A stretch of 43,136 nucleotides of DNA from Tieghemiomyces parasiticus (taxonomy: Eukaryota > Kickxellomycota > Dimargaritomycetes > Dimargaritales > Dimargaritaceae): positions 1-43,136 of the forward strand of contig JANBPT010000339.1 of assembly GCA_027575765.1 (NCBI GenBank), read 5' to 3'. Positions 32,501 through 41,154 of this stretch are shown in pieces. The position numbers and the translations under genes are program-made. Within the stretch, counting starts at the first letter, position 1. Each line of letters begins with the position of its first letter. The notes below the pieces were generated by a model. The model made no database searches and was not told the origin of the DNA. It saw only the letters and a program-made list of their open reading frames with translations.

Positions 32501-33536
32501 CCCGGGCCGTGGCCACGGCTGCCATGGCGAAAGGGGGATTGACCGCCAGGGCGCTGATAGTTGGAGGGACACCGTTTTGATGTGGCGGCTCGTTAGGAAG
32601 GAGGGTGCCAGTGCCAACCCACCGTAATTTAGAGCAAGCGGCGGGGTGGTTTACGCTGGACCTTCCGAGCGGAGAGATCGGCGCTAAGGATACCTCACTC
32701 GGATCCGCCGGCGTGAGGCGGACCAGACAGACCTTACCACAGTCCGCTACCCAGCACCAAGTATCTGACCAGGGGTCCCAAGCGGCGTGCGTGACGTGCC
32801 CGTCGGCGGTGGTGAGCCACGGCATCGTCTGGACCGGGTACCACTCGGCTGCGGCGTAGTATGCGGGTGATGCGGTCCGTTTGGCCGCGGTCTCGTACTC
32901 CTCGAGTAGAGGGGTGTCGGGACTGACACTTGCAGGGCCTGCCGTTAGGCCAGCTCGGTCCCCCGCGGACCAAGGTATACGCAGTACGCCACCGGGGTTA
33001 CGCACAAAGATAAGGATTGCGCAGTCAGTGGCCTGGACCGTCGTCAACCGCGCGGTCGCCGGCAGGCACCGATCGGAACGGATAATCCGAATCGTATACA
33101 CCCGAATCCCGTGCTCCTCGGCCGGGCCCGGCACATAGTAATGCGGGTGGGTGCCAAACGCGTACCCGTAGGCGGTGCGGTCGGTTTCGACGACCCAGTA
33201 CCTTCGTACGTATCCATGTGACGTCACGACTGCGAACTCGCGGCGGTGCGGGTGGTGGGTGGGCTGCCACACCACGTCCTGGAACACGCCGACCTCTTGG
33301 ATAAGCGTCGTGGTTGCCAACTCAACGGCCAGGAGGGCGAACGGTTGAAGGGACCAGAGGTACACGTCGGAGCAAGTCATGGCCAGGAGTAGCGTGCGGT
33401 CGGTGCTGGCCGCCAGGCGGAGGACCGGTCGGCCGCTGGGCTTGCCGAGCGGTTGCTGGGCGACACTCCGTCCGCCGACTACCCGGACTGCTTCGTCCAA
33501 GGCCAGGACCTTAGGTTGGGCCAGGCGCCAGTACAT
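29565..33536 (-). CDS. RIC1: RIC1, subunit of the Ric1-Rgp1 guanine nucleotide exchange factor
   Basis: 1,323 residues, one exon. Ric1-Rgp1 activates the Golgi Rab Ypt6/Rab6 for retrograde endosome-to-Golgi traffic. The N-terminus MYWRLAQPKVLAL matches the family's MY.. start. A WD40-like beta-propeller region covers about residues 50-650 (e.g. LLLAMTCSDVYLWSLQPFAL, PDGLLLTAITFSGQVYQW). The C-terminal RIC1 domain (about 1080-1320) has YFSHILELLLHIVIEDEASR, RWARKSEPALWSHLFRALEP and LLRLLKAAVHTRDRVLCKDL, which align with animal and yeast RIC1. Low-complexity Ser/Thr/Pro inserts lie at about 690-760 and 830-1000. The length lies between yeast (about 1,050) and human (about 1,420). Confidence 0.92.
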   Translation of the reverse strand: MYWRLAQPKVLALDEAVRVVGGRSVAQQPLGKPSGRPVLRLAASTDRTLLLAMTCSDVYLWSLQPFALLAVELATTTLIQEVGVFQDVVWQPTHHPHRREFAVVTSHGYVRRYWVVETDRTAYGYAFGTHPHYYVPGPAEEHGIRVYTIRIIRSDRCLPATARLTTVQATDCAILIFVRNPGGVLRIPWSAGDRAGLTAGPASVSPDTPLLEEYETAAKRTASPAYYAAAEWYPVQTMPWLTTADGHVTHAAWDPWSDTWCWVADCGKVCLVRLTPADPSEVSLAPISPLGRSSVNHPAACSKLRWVGTGTLLPNEPPHQNGVPPTISALAVNPPFAMAAVATARGEIFLYAVSARRHDLTFSHWLALPSTGPCQDKSIVTVTALTWSPDGLLLTAITFSGQVYQWTVYGSFIGRFALSASPVSLPFTGPGPHGTTRAVLPAPIFGPWVPINAVPFWDESGTELLLPLAGNAPTQPSPPTVPLALDSLYCCGFARALVATQPSLSNHQRLILQSSWHLIMGPHNLTADPDTTSTTGLPSLSNLADTDPGEPTWPLAPQPFPLLAPHDEVSNSAAAVNRSIGSSNPDLAWQFVPYPPVYLAGNWPIRYTATDAHQRYVAVAGRRGFCYYSRTSHRWKLFGNQAAEQSFRVQGGLAWYHHWLIVICNLHPDADEPDPSFNLPPAAGEDEDVGAAHSTRGEPQSSANPMAYRRTRQRLGLLAQTYQKTELRIYSRVAGGGLGDHNVVLRRALPAPVLRLDVQGDHLLILDSDGHLEEFLLSSPVGRGNPRHRARSMAGGSQPSSTTLTLNHNRRWTVHSIAADPWYIRGFSRSSWHPGGDGIARHLGSPTPLPQPALTIQVGGKLVALLPGTGRHPPTTTARDMAHSMTRPPSRRRSSTTALTAHAVTLARRVEFFVASRLYFPPRAAVAWVLAYDAPVALAEEAQSRKYRPILNLAKATGVDLSDDLARQAVLDELPEADLAGNSTEPAPSITTATTTNATSTIVSSRRATSITPQLRLVLVRPAADEPHGDGGRSPLLPTPVMETLPVTVDFYPLGVVDEQGLVFGMELALEDDDLEGDNMATGAVPSGPLLFDLAKRTQLLVHHVVRYLLAHPARAGNLDVYGSSFAGLHDDLGDEDDDRHDAVATYVDAGTLDDAWAYLAYFERYPYFSHILELLLHIVIEDEASRRVSPTGCDALLPVCTALIRDRYEAYLPEVVVRWARKSEPALWSHLFRALEPPRTFFGRCLAQPGRLRTAAEALIVMQTLLSIDESTECLLRLLKAAVHTRDRVLCKDLVQFLGAIAASDPQLQVTLHSLGIPAASD

Positions 33537-34683
33537 GCGCGAAGAATGAGGGGGGGGGGTTTAGCAGCAAAATGTGGGTAGTCAATTGTGACAGGTTTTG
33601 GACGATATAGTGGGTGTGGTTGGTTGATGCGGACGTGTCGATGGTGATGATGCACAATAATTAGTGAGAGGATGCTTTGGCTGAGATGCAGTACTGCGAT
33701 GGTGGCAGGAGGTCGGCGGTCGAATGTTTCCATGGGCCCTGATTTCTGAGCCTGATGTAAAGGTACTGACTGCTCACCTTCCCCTCCCCTTGCTAGTTGC
33801 CTAGCGCCCTGGCCTCCAGGCCCATCATGTATGCGCCCGGAACTCATTACAGTCTACAGGTATGCCACACCGTCCGTCAATTCCAGCTGGGACGCAGTAG
33901 CGGAGCCTACACCTCCTGGACTGGAATTAGCGAACAAGGGTTAGAGACTGCCGGCTTTCCTCCCATGGATAAGGACCGGGGTTGCCTAGCATTGTACATG
34001 TCTACCTTACTCCACTGCACATCCTCCCCTGCGGTCCCAGAGTTTGGTCATCATTACATTAGGTGCGGGATTGACGCAATTGATGCGCCGTACGTTTGTG
34101 GGATTAAGGGGGAGGTGTGGCGACCCGACAAGTGTAATGGCCAAAAAAGCAACTTACTTTAGCACCGTATTATGCAGTCCATCGTCTCCACACCTACCCA
34201 CATCACACTTACCCAAATTGGGGCACATTCGTACCTGCTTAAAATACCCCCCACCCGTCCCGCGCCGATGTAGCTGTATTGAGGGTCACCTGCCGACTCC
34301 ACCCGCCGGCTTGCATACACAGGTCCTTTAAATAGACCGGCGGAGGTTGCCACAGGTGGGGGGGGGCATCCCGCTTGCTACTGTACACCCTTAGCACTAA
34401 TCCTCACCTCGTCGCCAGTTCAACACCCTAGTAACCGCACTTCTCCCCTTAGTTTGTCTATTCTACATTTAGCACGCTAAACCCCACTAACCTCCCACGC
34501 CCCCCCTCTTGCTCAGCCTTGGAGCTCCTGGCTTTTTTCTTCCCCATTACCTTCTCCGTTTACCTCTCCCGCTGACTTGTCCAGCGTGCGCATATCCGAA
34601 TTCTGCCCACCTCTACACGCCCCGTTGTAGGCCAACCCTCCATCCTCGTCCCCTGTATCATCGCTACGCATCACCATTTGACC
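33537..34683. other. intergenic region between divergent RIC1 and RNase H2 subunit C
   Basis: 1.15 kb with both promoters. An open frame from an ATG at 33827 to 34162 (111 codons, cysteine- and histidine-containing) has no recognised family. A C/T-rich leader runs from about 34,440 to 34,660 before the subunit C start. Confidence 0.4.
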
Positions 34684-35755
34684 ATGTCCATCATAATCCC
34701 CACGACCCCAGCAGGGGAACGGCAACCCGCGGACACCCATTCGTCCTCCTCACCACTCAAGAGTGTCCGGCTGCACCAGCTTCCCTGCTTTATCGATTAC
34801 AACGGGCCGGCTCACGTGGACCAGTTCTTTCAAATCCAGGGCAAGTACCTGCCTAGCGAATCCAGTGCCCAGGACGAGCAGCCCGCCCAGTTGGTGCCTG
34901 AACCCAAGGCCTACCCGGTTTCAAAGTCAGGTGAGTAACTAACCCCAGATTGACCATACCCCCATCGCGCTATCCATATACTTGTCCCAACGCGTCGTTG
35001 CCCGGCAGATAGTAGTGCTGCTGGGTGATAAAACAAGTAACGCTATCCACTGCTGCCGGGGTTTGCCGTGAAGCCGTGTCACCGCCACCAGGTTAAACCC
35101 CCGGCATGTTGGTGGCTTGGCGAAGGCCGTTGCAGTGACTATCATACAAGCCTGCACCCTGCACCCAAGGGTCGATCCCCCTGTAAACCCTTCCGTACTT
35201 TACCTAACTGTCCCAACCCCTGAGCTTTCTTCCACATCCTCCAAACTCCCCCCCTTCCTCCCGGTCAGTGTACGTGACCAGTTTCCGCGGTCGCCTTCTT
35301 CAGGGCCGGCGCTGCACGGTACCCAGGGGATATAAGGGCTATGTCCTGGCCGTGAAGAAGGTGGACGCACCGTCTGTCACCGCCGGATCGCGGCAGCCGG
35401 CTGACCACTCCAAATCGCCTGAACGGTCGGTGCTTCTGGCCACTCAGAAATTCGGCGGGTTCATGGTCTGGGATCACGACCGTCCCCCGCACCCTATCGG
35501 CGACCCAGTCCTCAAATCCATGGACTGGCTGGTCGTCGCAAGCTTGGTAAGCAATAATGGTCTTTGTGGCGAGCCTGGCCAAACACGACACTGGATCTAC
35601 GAAATACACCAAGTGTATCCCCATCGAGTCACCATTTCTTCAGTCCGTCTTACTCACCCAACCCCCCTCCTCCCCTTCGTATAACTGTGTAACCCGAACA
35701 ACCACTTCTGCTTGCAATCTTCCAGCTTCATCAGCCGATCCAACCTGTACCATAG
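34684..35755 (+). CDS. RNH203: ribonuclease H2 subunit C
   Basis: Three exons: 34684-34930, 35269-35546, 35726-35755. Junctions are in phase; the last exon is only nine codons plus stop. The product is 184 residues. Subunit C pairs with subunit B to support the RNase H2 catalytic subunit, which removes ribonucleotides from DNA and RNA from hybrids. Family blocks are VRLHQLPCFIDYNGPAHVDQ, then YVTSFRGRLLQG, VPRGYKGYVLAV, FGGFMVWDHDRPP and DWLVVASLLHQPI. The ATG at 34684 is the first in frame. This subunit evolves fast and is often missed; recognition rests on the LPC-x-I-x-Y-x-GPA and FRGR...G...P.GY blocks in order. Confidence 0.92.
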
Positions 35756-36403
35756 AGCTCAACTGCATATCCGATAGGTTCCCGTTTGCACATGTTCCAT
35801 TGCCTCCTTACCCTGTAGCATCCCACCAAAGATTCATACCAACATACAAACCCGTAAATAAAAATATATCTTGATATTTCTGGAGCTGGTTGCTGCATCC
35901 GACGCTCTTTAGCCAGCTATTACGCCTCGATGAAAGGGTGGTGTAATTACGCCAAGGTAGTGCTGGCTTCGATTAGTTGGAGGCCAGGTAGGTCTGTAGA
36001 TTACAGATAGTCCGAGGCAATCCTCTCGGGCTTGGATAAATCGCACTCCTTTGGGCGTGTGGTTGGCCAGAGGAGCTTAATCGCGCACAGGTCTAGGGCA
36101 CGTGTCCCCTCGCAGGTGGGACACAGCCCTCTTGTACTTGCTCCACCTTTGTCTCTCGCTTCCTTGCCACCATTCTGGCGCTTTTCGAAGTTAGGTTGAT
36201 GGTTTGGGCTTACCACCTTCCTTCCGCCGCTACCCATTTGCCAAGTCCGCCAACAGCATTTCGCCACCCTCAAACCACTCCCAATTATACTATACAAGCC
36301 TGACTTTTTATCGCGGCCAGCCATCCTGTCTCTTCTGACTCAATTGTCCTCGTTAGAATTCACCATCTGCACCGCCGTTTCCGCCTTTACCCATCATCCC
36401 GCC
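35756..36403. promoter_or_regulatory. spacer and promoter upstream of the HERP-like gene
   Basis: 648 bp. CCAATTATAC followed by TATACAAG (36281-36298) could be a CCAAT/TATA-type core promoter about 110 bp before the ATG at 36404. An antisense open frame, listed separately, lies within. Confidence 0.4.
36001..36324 (-). CDS. possible small basic protein, doubtful
   Basis: 107 codons from an ATG at 36324, divergent from the HERP-like gene and only 79 bp from its start codon. The translation is Lys/Arg-rich with one CxxC (CPTCEG) and two further cysteines near the C-terminus. I recognise no family. It overlaps the presumed promoter of the + strand gene, so it may be a chance open frame. Confidence 0.22.
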   Translation of the reverse strand: MAGRDKKSGLYSIIGSGLRVAKCCWRTWQMGSGGRKVVSPNHQPNFEKRQNGGKEARDKGGASTRGLCPTCEGTRALDLCAIKLLWPTTRPKECDLSKPERIASDYL

Positions 36404-37744
36404 ATGGCCGACCACATTCTCGTCCATATCAAATCGCCGGTACTTGAAAACCGCAAGGAAAGCCTAGTCTTGCGTGCTCCCCGCAGCGAAACGGTCTTGC
36501 ACCTCAAGCGCCAAATTCAGCACATCCACCCAGGCCAGCCAGGCATCCAGCATATCCGGCTTATCTACCGGGGCCGCCAGCTCGACAATGGCGACGTACT
36601 TGGTGAGGTTGTCAAAGCGGAGGAGCTGTCACCCACGGGAGCGTACATCTTTCACCTCATGACCCGCTCGTTTCCGACCGACCACCCTGTCGAGGTTCCC
36701 TCCAAGGCCCCCGCGGCCGCAGCTGATACCGACGCTGAGGTCCCAGTTGAGGCCGAGGTGGTTCCCCCGGTATATACGAGGGCTGCCTCCTCCTCCTCAG
36801 CATCGGTGGCTGGCGCATCGCATGGTTGTAACGACACCCTCCGTCACCGGCGAAGTGAGTTGCCGATGCGGGATACCGAACCTAGCGCGCCACAATCAGT
36901 ACCTCAAACAAGTACCCAGCCCATCTCGTCTGAACCTCCTACCAATTCGTTCTCCCACTCTCAGCCACCTACCGGTGCCGCCGGGGAGCATCCCACTTCC
37001 ATACTACCGGCTAGCATCGTTCCGCTCTCCATGCCCTTCCAGTACGTCCTCGTCAACGGCCTACCACATTTGCTACACCTTCCCGGCTACCAACCACTAC
37101 TTCCCTCGACCACCGCCACGGCGCCCGTCCCGGTTCCCCTCAATAGCGGATATCAGAACCCGCCGTTCCCTACGACGGGCGGACTAGGGAATCAACCTCT
37201 GCACCACCCGTACATGCAGCACCCACCCCCGCCGCACGTCTACGGTTTGCACCCTCATCCACAACACCTTGGCGTGCAACCGCCACTCGCCCATAGAATC
37301 CCCCCCACCGCTACGACCGCGGCCGATGGTGGCGTTGGTGTAGCCCACCATCCCGTTCGCTTGGGCCTCATCCGCGTGGTGACGTTTACCCTCCGTCTCC
37401 AGACCCTATGGGCCATCCTACGCTACGGTTTCCTGGCCTACATGATTTACCGCAATATTGGTATCGACAAGGCCCTCCTGCTGGTCTTTGTGGGCCTCCT
37501 GTACCTCGTTTTCCGCGGTGCCCGAGTGGAGATTATTAACCTGAATAATAACAACATCAACGCTGGAGGCAACGCCAATGCCCGGGCTGGCGGCGATGCC
37601 GCGGGCGAAAATCAACCTGGCCAAGCTGCCGCCGGTGCCGTGCCTCGACCTCCACCGGGCCTACTCCATAGCGTGGCCGCTCTGGTATGGTCATTCGTGG
37701 CATCCATCTTCCCTACCCAGCGACCAAACGCCGTGGCTGCCTAA
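36404..37744 (+). CDS. ubiquitin-like domain membrane protein, HERP/Usa1-like
   Basis: 446 residues, one exon. An N-terminal ubiquitin-like domain (residues about 1-85) has VLHLKRQIQHIHPGQPGIQH followed by IRLIYRGRQL and ends AYIFHLM. A long Pro/Ser/His-rich linker follows (about 90-320). Two adjacent hydrophobic segments lie at about 330-375 (TLWAILRYGFLAYMIY and KALLLVFVGLLYLVF), then an Asn/Ala/Gly-rich cytosolic tail. This layout is that of HERPUD proteins, ER-membrane cofactors that recruit Derlin and ubiquilin to the HRD1 ligase in ER-associated degradation. Sequence outside the UBL and hairpin is too simple for certainty. Open frame extends 20 codons upstream without ATG; ATG at 36404 is in a GCCATGG context. 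Confidence 0.75.
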   Translation: MADHILVHIKSPVLENRKESLVLRAPRSETVLHLKRQIQHIHPGQPGIQHIRLIYRGRQLDNGDVLGEVVKAEELSPTGAYIFHLMTRSFPTDHPVEVPSKAPAAAADTDAEVPVEAEVVPPVYTRAASSSSASVAGASHGCNDTLRHRRSELPMRDTEPSAPQSVPQTSTQPISSEPPTNSFSHSQPPTGAAGEHPTSILPASIVPLSMPFQYVLVNGLPHLLHLPGYQPLLPSTTATAPVPVPLNSGYQNPPFPTTGGLGNQPLHHPYMQHPPPPHVYGLHPHPQHLGVQPPLAHRIPPTATTAADGGVGVAHHPVRLGLIRVVTFTLRLQTLWAILRYGFLAYMIYRNIGIDKALLLVFVGLLYLVFRGARVEIINLNNNNINAGGNANARAGGDAAGENQPGQAAAGAVPRPPPGLLHSVAALVWSFVASIFPTQRPNAVAA

Positions 37745-38404
37745 ACCGAATGTTGAGAATTATTGCTCCTCTATCCCGCAATGTGCATTATTTTTCATTC
37801 TAACTATGTGCCTATCGACCAATTGTAAACCATTTTTACTTATCACATCTCTCAATGTTCGGTCTATTTCTACCGACATTTTCCATCTTTACGGGTGTGG
37901 AGTTACGTCGATGAATTTGGTGCGGCAATTATATCTTCCAGGGGAAGAATGCTGATCATTGATATCAAAAAAAAAATAGGCACCAATACGTTCGGTTTGA
38001 TGTAAGATTGTATGAGACGGGCATGATGGCGTCGTGTATATAAAAACTAAAACTTAAACGATCGCTGTGAGGAAAAAAAAGAAACAGGTCAGGGGGGCGA
38101 AGAAACGAAAGACAGCGGACAAACGCACACGGGTGGACAAGTTGAGAGTATAAACGATCATGTTACTACAGATGGGGGCGAGTTCGAGATGTATGAAAGA
38201 CGGTCGGCAAGAATATGAGGATAAAAAATAATCGAAAATGCAGAATTAGCCAATCGTAAGTACAAGGCTGGCACAGTCAGAGTGCTGGGATGGGAACAGA
38301 AGCGGGTAAAAAAACAAAAACACAAGTAAAACCTGGGTTCATTATGAACGCCTCTTTGGATAGCGAATGGTAAAACACGTAGCCTATGGGTCGCTGGTAT
38401 CAAA
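37745..38404. other. 3' spacer between the convergent HERP-like gene and CYC8
   Basis: 660 bp, AT-rich, with several A runs (37967, 38075, 38310). No gene is seen. Confidence 0.45.
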
Positions 38405-41154
38405 TTAACGGGCCCGGTCATCGCGGTAGTAGGTTGCGTGGTCGACTTGCGGGGACCGTCCCTGGTGGCCACCGTGTGGTGTCTGACCGGGTGCCATCCG
38501 GTGGTGCTGCGGTGGCGGGGCTTGCTGGGGATGATGCCGAGGATGCTGGGGATGGTGAGGATGGTGCCCGTGTTCGGCGGAATAAGCCATTCGCTTCGGG
38601 TCGTGTCCATACTCGCCGTAGGCGCGCGGATCGTCGCCCGGGGGCCGTTTCGGAGCACCGCCCGCCGGCGATTGGTTCATTCGCGGGGGCCCGCCCATGC
38701 TGATAAGCGACTCGGCGACCCCACTGTAGTCATCCTCGGGCGGTGGACCCTGCCCGGGATGACCGCCGCCGGCACCGTTAGGAGCCGGCCGGTAGGGGCC
38801 AGCGGCCGGGGGAGCCTGCGAGTAGTGGGCGCCTGGGCCGCCCGGCGAGGGACCGCCATTTGTGTAGTACGCCCGCTGCCGCTCGTCGTGGTTGTAGTAT
38901 GCGCCTGGCGGTGCGACACCGGAAGGGCCGGGCTCACGCCGCGGCATGCCGGAAGCGTGGGAGGCCGGCGGGCCGCCCTGCTGGATAAGTGATTAAGCAA
39001 TGGAGCGGTGGAAAATGATGTTGGCGCTTGGGGTTAATCGTCATATACTGAAAGTACGGGCAAATAAGCCAATTGCTGCGAGTAGTCTAAACAAAATTTG
39101 GCAGCGCCACTTACCATTCGGTATACCATGCTGGGGCTGCCATCCGGGTACCCGCGGTGCGGGCCATGGCCAGGGTCGTTCGGGTATCCTGGCGCATTAG
39201 GGGGGGCCTCGTGAGGGGCACGGGGTGGCGGAGGTCCGCGGCGATCAGTATAGGGTGAAGAGTGGGGGACATTGGAAGCGTAGTACGGCTCGGGGCCGCC
39301 GCTCGGATGTGGGTAACCCGGCGGTGCCCCACTACCTGGGGGATGGGCAGCATTGGTCCGTGGCGAGCCCGTCACGCCCGGGGCAACCCCGTTCCGGGCT
39401 GGTGGAGGCCCACCGTGTGGTGGGTGGCCTGGGAAGGTGCTGCTGGTTGGTGAGGACATGGGCCGCATGTCCGGGCCGAGGTGGTGACCGGACGTGGGAG
39501 GTCCATACCCCGGCGCCCCCGGATGGCCCGGGGCAGGGGCACGCCCATTAGGTGGTCCCACATGCGACGGGGAGCCATAGCCAGGGGCCCGCGGACTGGC
39601 GTGTGCACCGTTCGGCCCCGGGTGGGGGTGTTGAGGCGGCAGACCGCGGACATGGGAGCCAGGTCCACTGGCCACCGGGTGACTGGCCAGAGTTGGGGTG
39701 GCGGCGGTCGAGGCTGCGGGGGGTGCCACCAGTGCGGGACGAGCGCCCGTTGAACCAGGGGCAGTCGCGGCACCGTTGGCCGGGCCGGTCGGCGGGACGG
39801 CAGCACCTGGTCCAGCGGTAGGGGCGGCCTCTCCTTCGCGCGCGGGATCCTTAGGCGGGATCACGCTGGCGGAGATCGATGTCCCGATCTTACGATGGGC
39901 CACCTCGGGTTCCTGGGGCTGGAGAATGGGCGGTGGGGTGACACCTGGCGGGGGTACGCCGCCGTTCGCCGTGGTGCGTTCGAGGTAGACTAACCGTTGC
40001 TGGACGGCCTCATTACTGGGGTCAAGGTGCACCACGCGCTTGTAGGCGTTGATGGCGTCGTCGACCTGGCTGTTACAGGTCTCGTACAGGGCGCCCAAAT
40101 TAAGCCAAACCTCACAGAGATCGGCGTTACAACGTAGAGCGCGGCTGAACGCGTCCAGGGCGTCACGGAACTGCGAGATCTGGAAGTATAGTACGCCGAT
40201 GGAACACCACACCTCAGCCTGGGAGTTGTCGTACACACAGCGCTGGTAGCAGTCGAAAGCCTCGGTGTGCTGCCCGCTTTCCATGTAGCAGCGACCCATA
40301 AGGTACCACGGCAGCAGGTGCGGATCGTTGGCCTCGACACACACCGACAACAACTTCATGGCCTTGGGGCGATCGGTGAACCCCGTATCTGTCTGGGCGT
40401 AGAGCCATCCAGCGTTGTGCAGGGTGCGCGCGTGGCGAGGATGCTCGAGGAGCACCTGCTCGTAGCGCTCGCGGGCTGCTGGGTACTGTCCAGCTAGTTC
40501 GTGGGTGTGGCCGAGGTGGTACAGGATATCGAACCGCGTGTGAGGTCGCGGCGGGTGCGCGAGAGCTCGGCCGAGGTATGTCAGGGCTCGCTCAAACTGG
40601 CCCTGGATCTTGTAAATGAGCCCGAGCCGGAAGTAAACCTCATTGGCGCGGCTGTAGTTGGGACTGATCTTGAGTGCGGCGGCGAGAATGTCGATCGCCC
40701 AGTCGAACGACTGCGACCAGTCCTGGGGCGTAGCCGAATCAAACCACAGTTGCTGGTCGGTGGGGTCAGGCAGCAGCTGGAGGGCCTGGGCGTAGACCTG
40801 GAAGGCATTGGTAGTGTCGCCCCGCGCGAGATGGCAGTGACCTAGCGCCCCTAGCGTTTCGGCATGGGTTGGCAGCCGGGCCAGAATCCGCCGGTAGTGG
40901 ACCATGCCCTCGTCGATGCGGCCACGTGCGCGCAGGAGGGCACCCAGGCGGGTCAGCGCGGCCACCGAGTCGGGCTCGTGGCGCAGCACATTCAGGTACG
41001 CCCTTTCTGCCTTATCGGGTTCGTACATTTCCTCATGCAGCTCGCCCATCTGGAGCCAGGTCTGACCGTAGGTGACCGGACGAGCGGTCTCCGCTGCGAC
41101 ACCGTTTGTCAGGGAGAGCCCGCCGACCGGGGCGGCCTGTAGAGCGGGCACCAT
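38405..41154 (-). CDS. CYC8: general transcriptional corepressor Cyc8/Ssn6
   Basis: Two exons (complement): 41154-39115 and 38980-38405, phase 0, 871 residues. Cyc8 joins Tup1 as a corepressor recruited by many DNA-binding repressors. About ten tandem TPRs fill residues 30-410. The family's most conserved stretch is present: AEVWCSIGVLYFQISQFRDA, LDAFSRALRCNADLCEVWLN, LGALYETCNSQVDDAINAYK. Earlier blocks such as YFRLGLIYKIQGQFERALTY and YHLGHTHELAGQYPAARERY also match. The tail (about 430-871) is Pro/Gly/Ala/His-rich, with a His/Pro/Gln cluster near the end (HGHHPHHPQHPRHHPQQ). The single intron falls in this tail. UTX/UTY demethylases share similar TPRs but have a JmjC domain, absent here. 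Confidence 0.95.
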
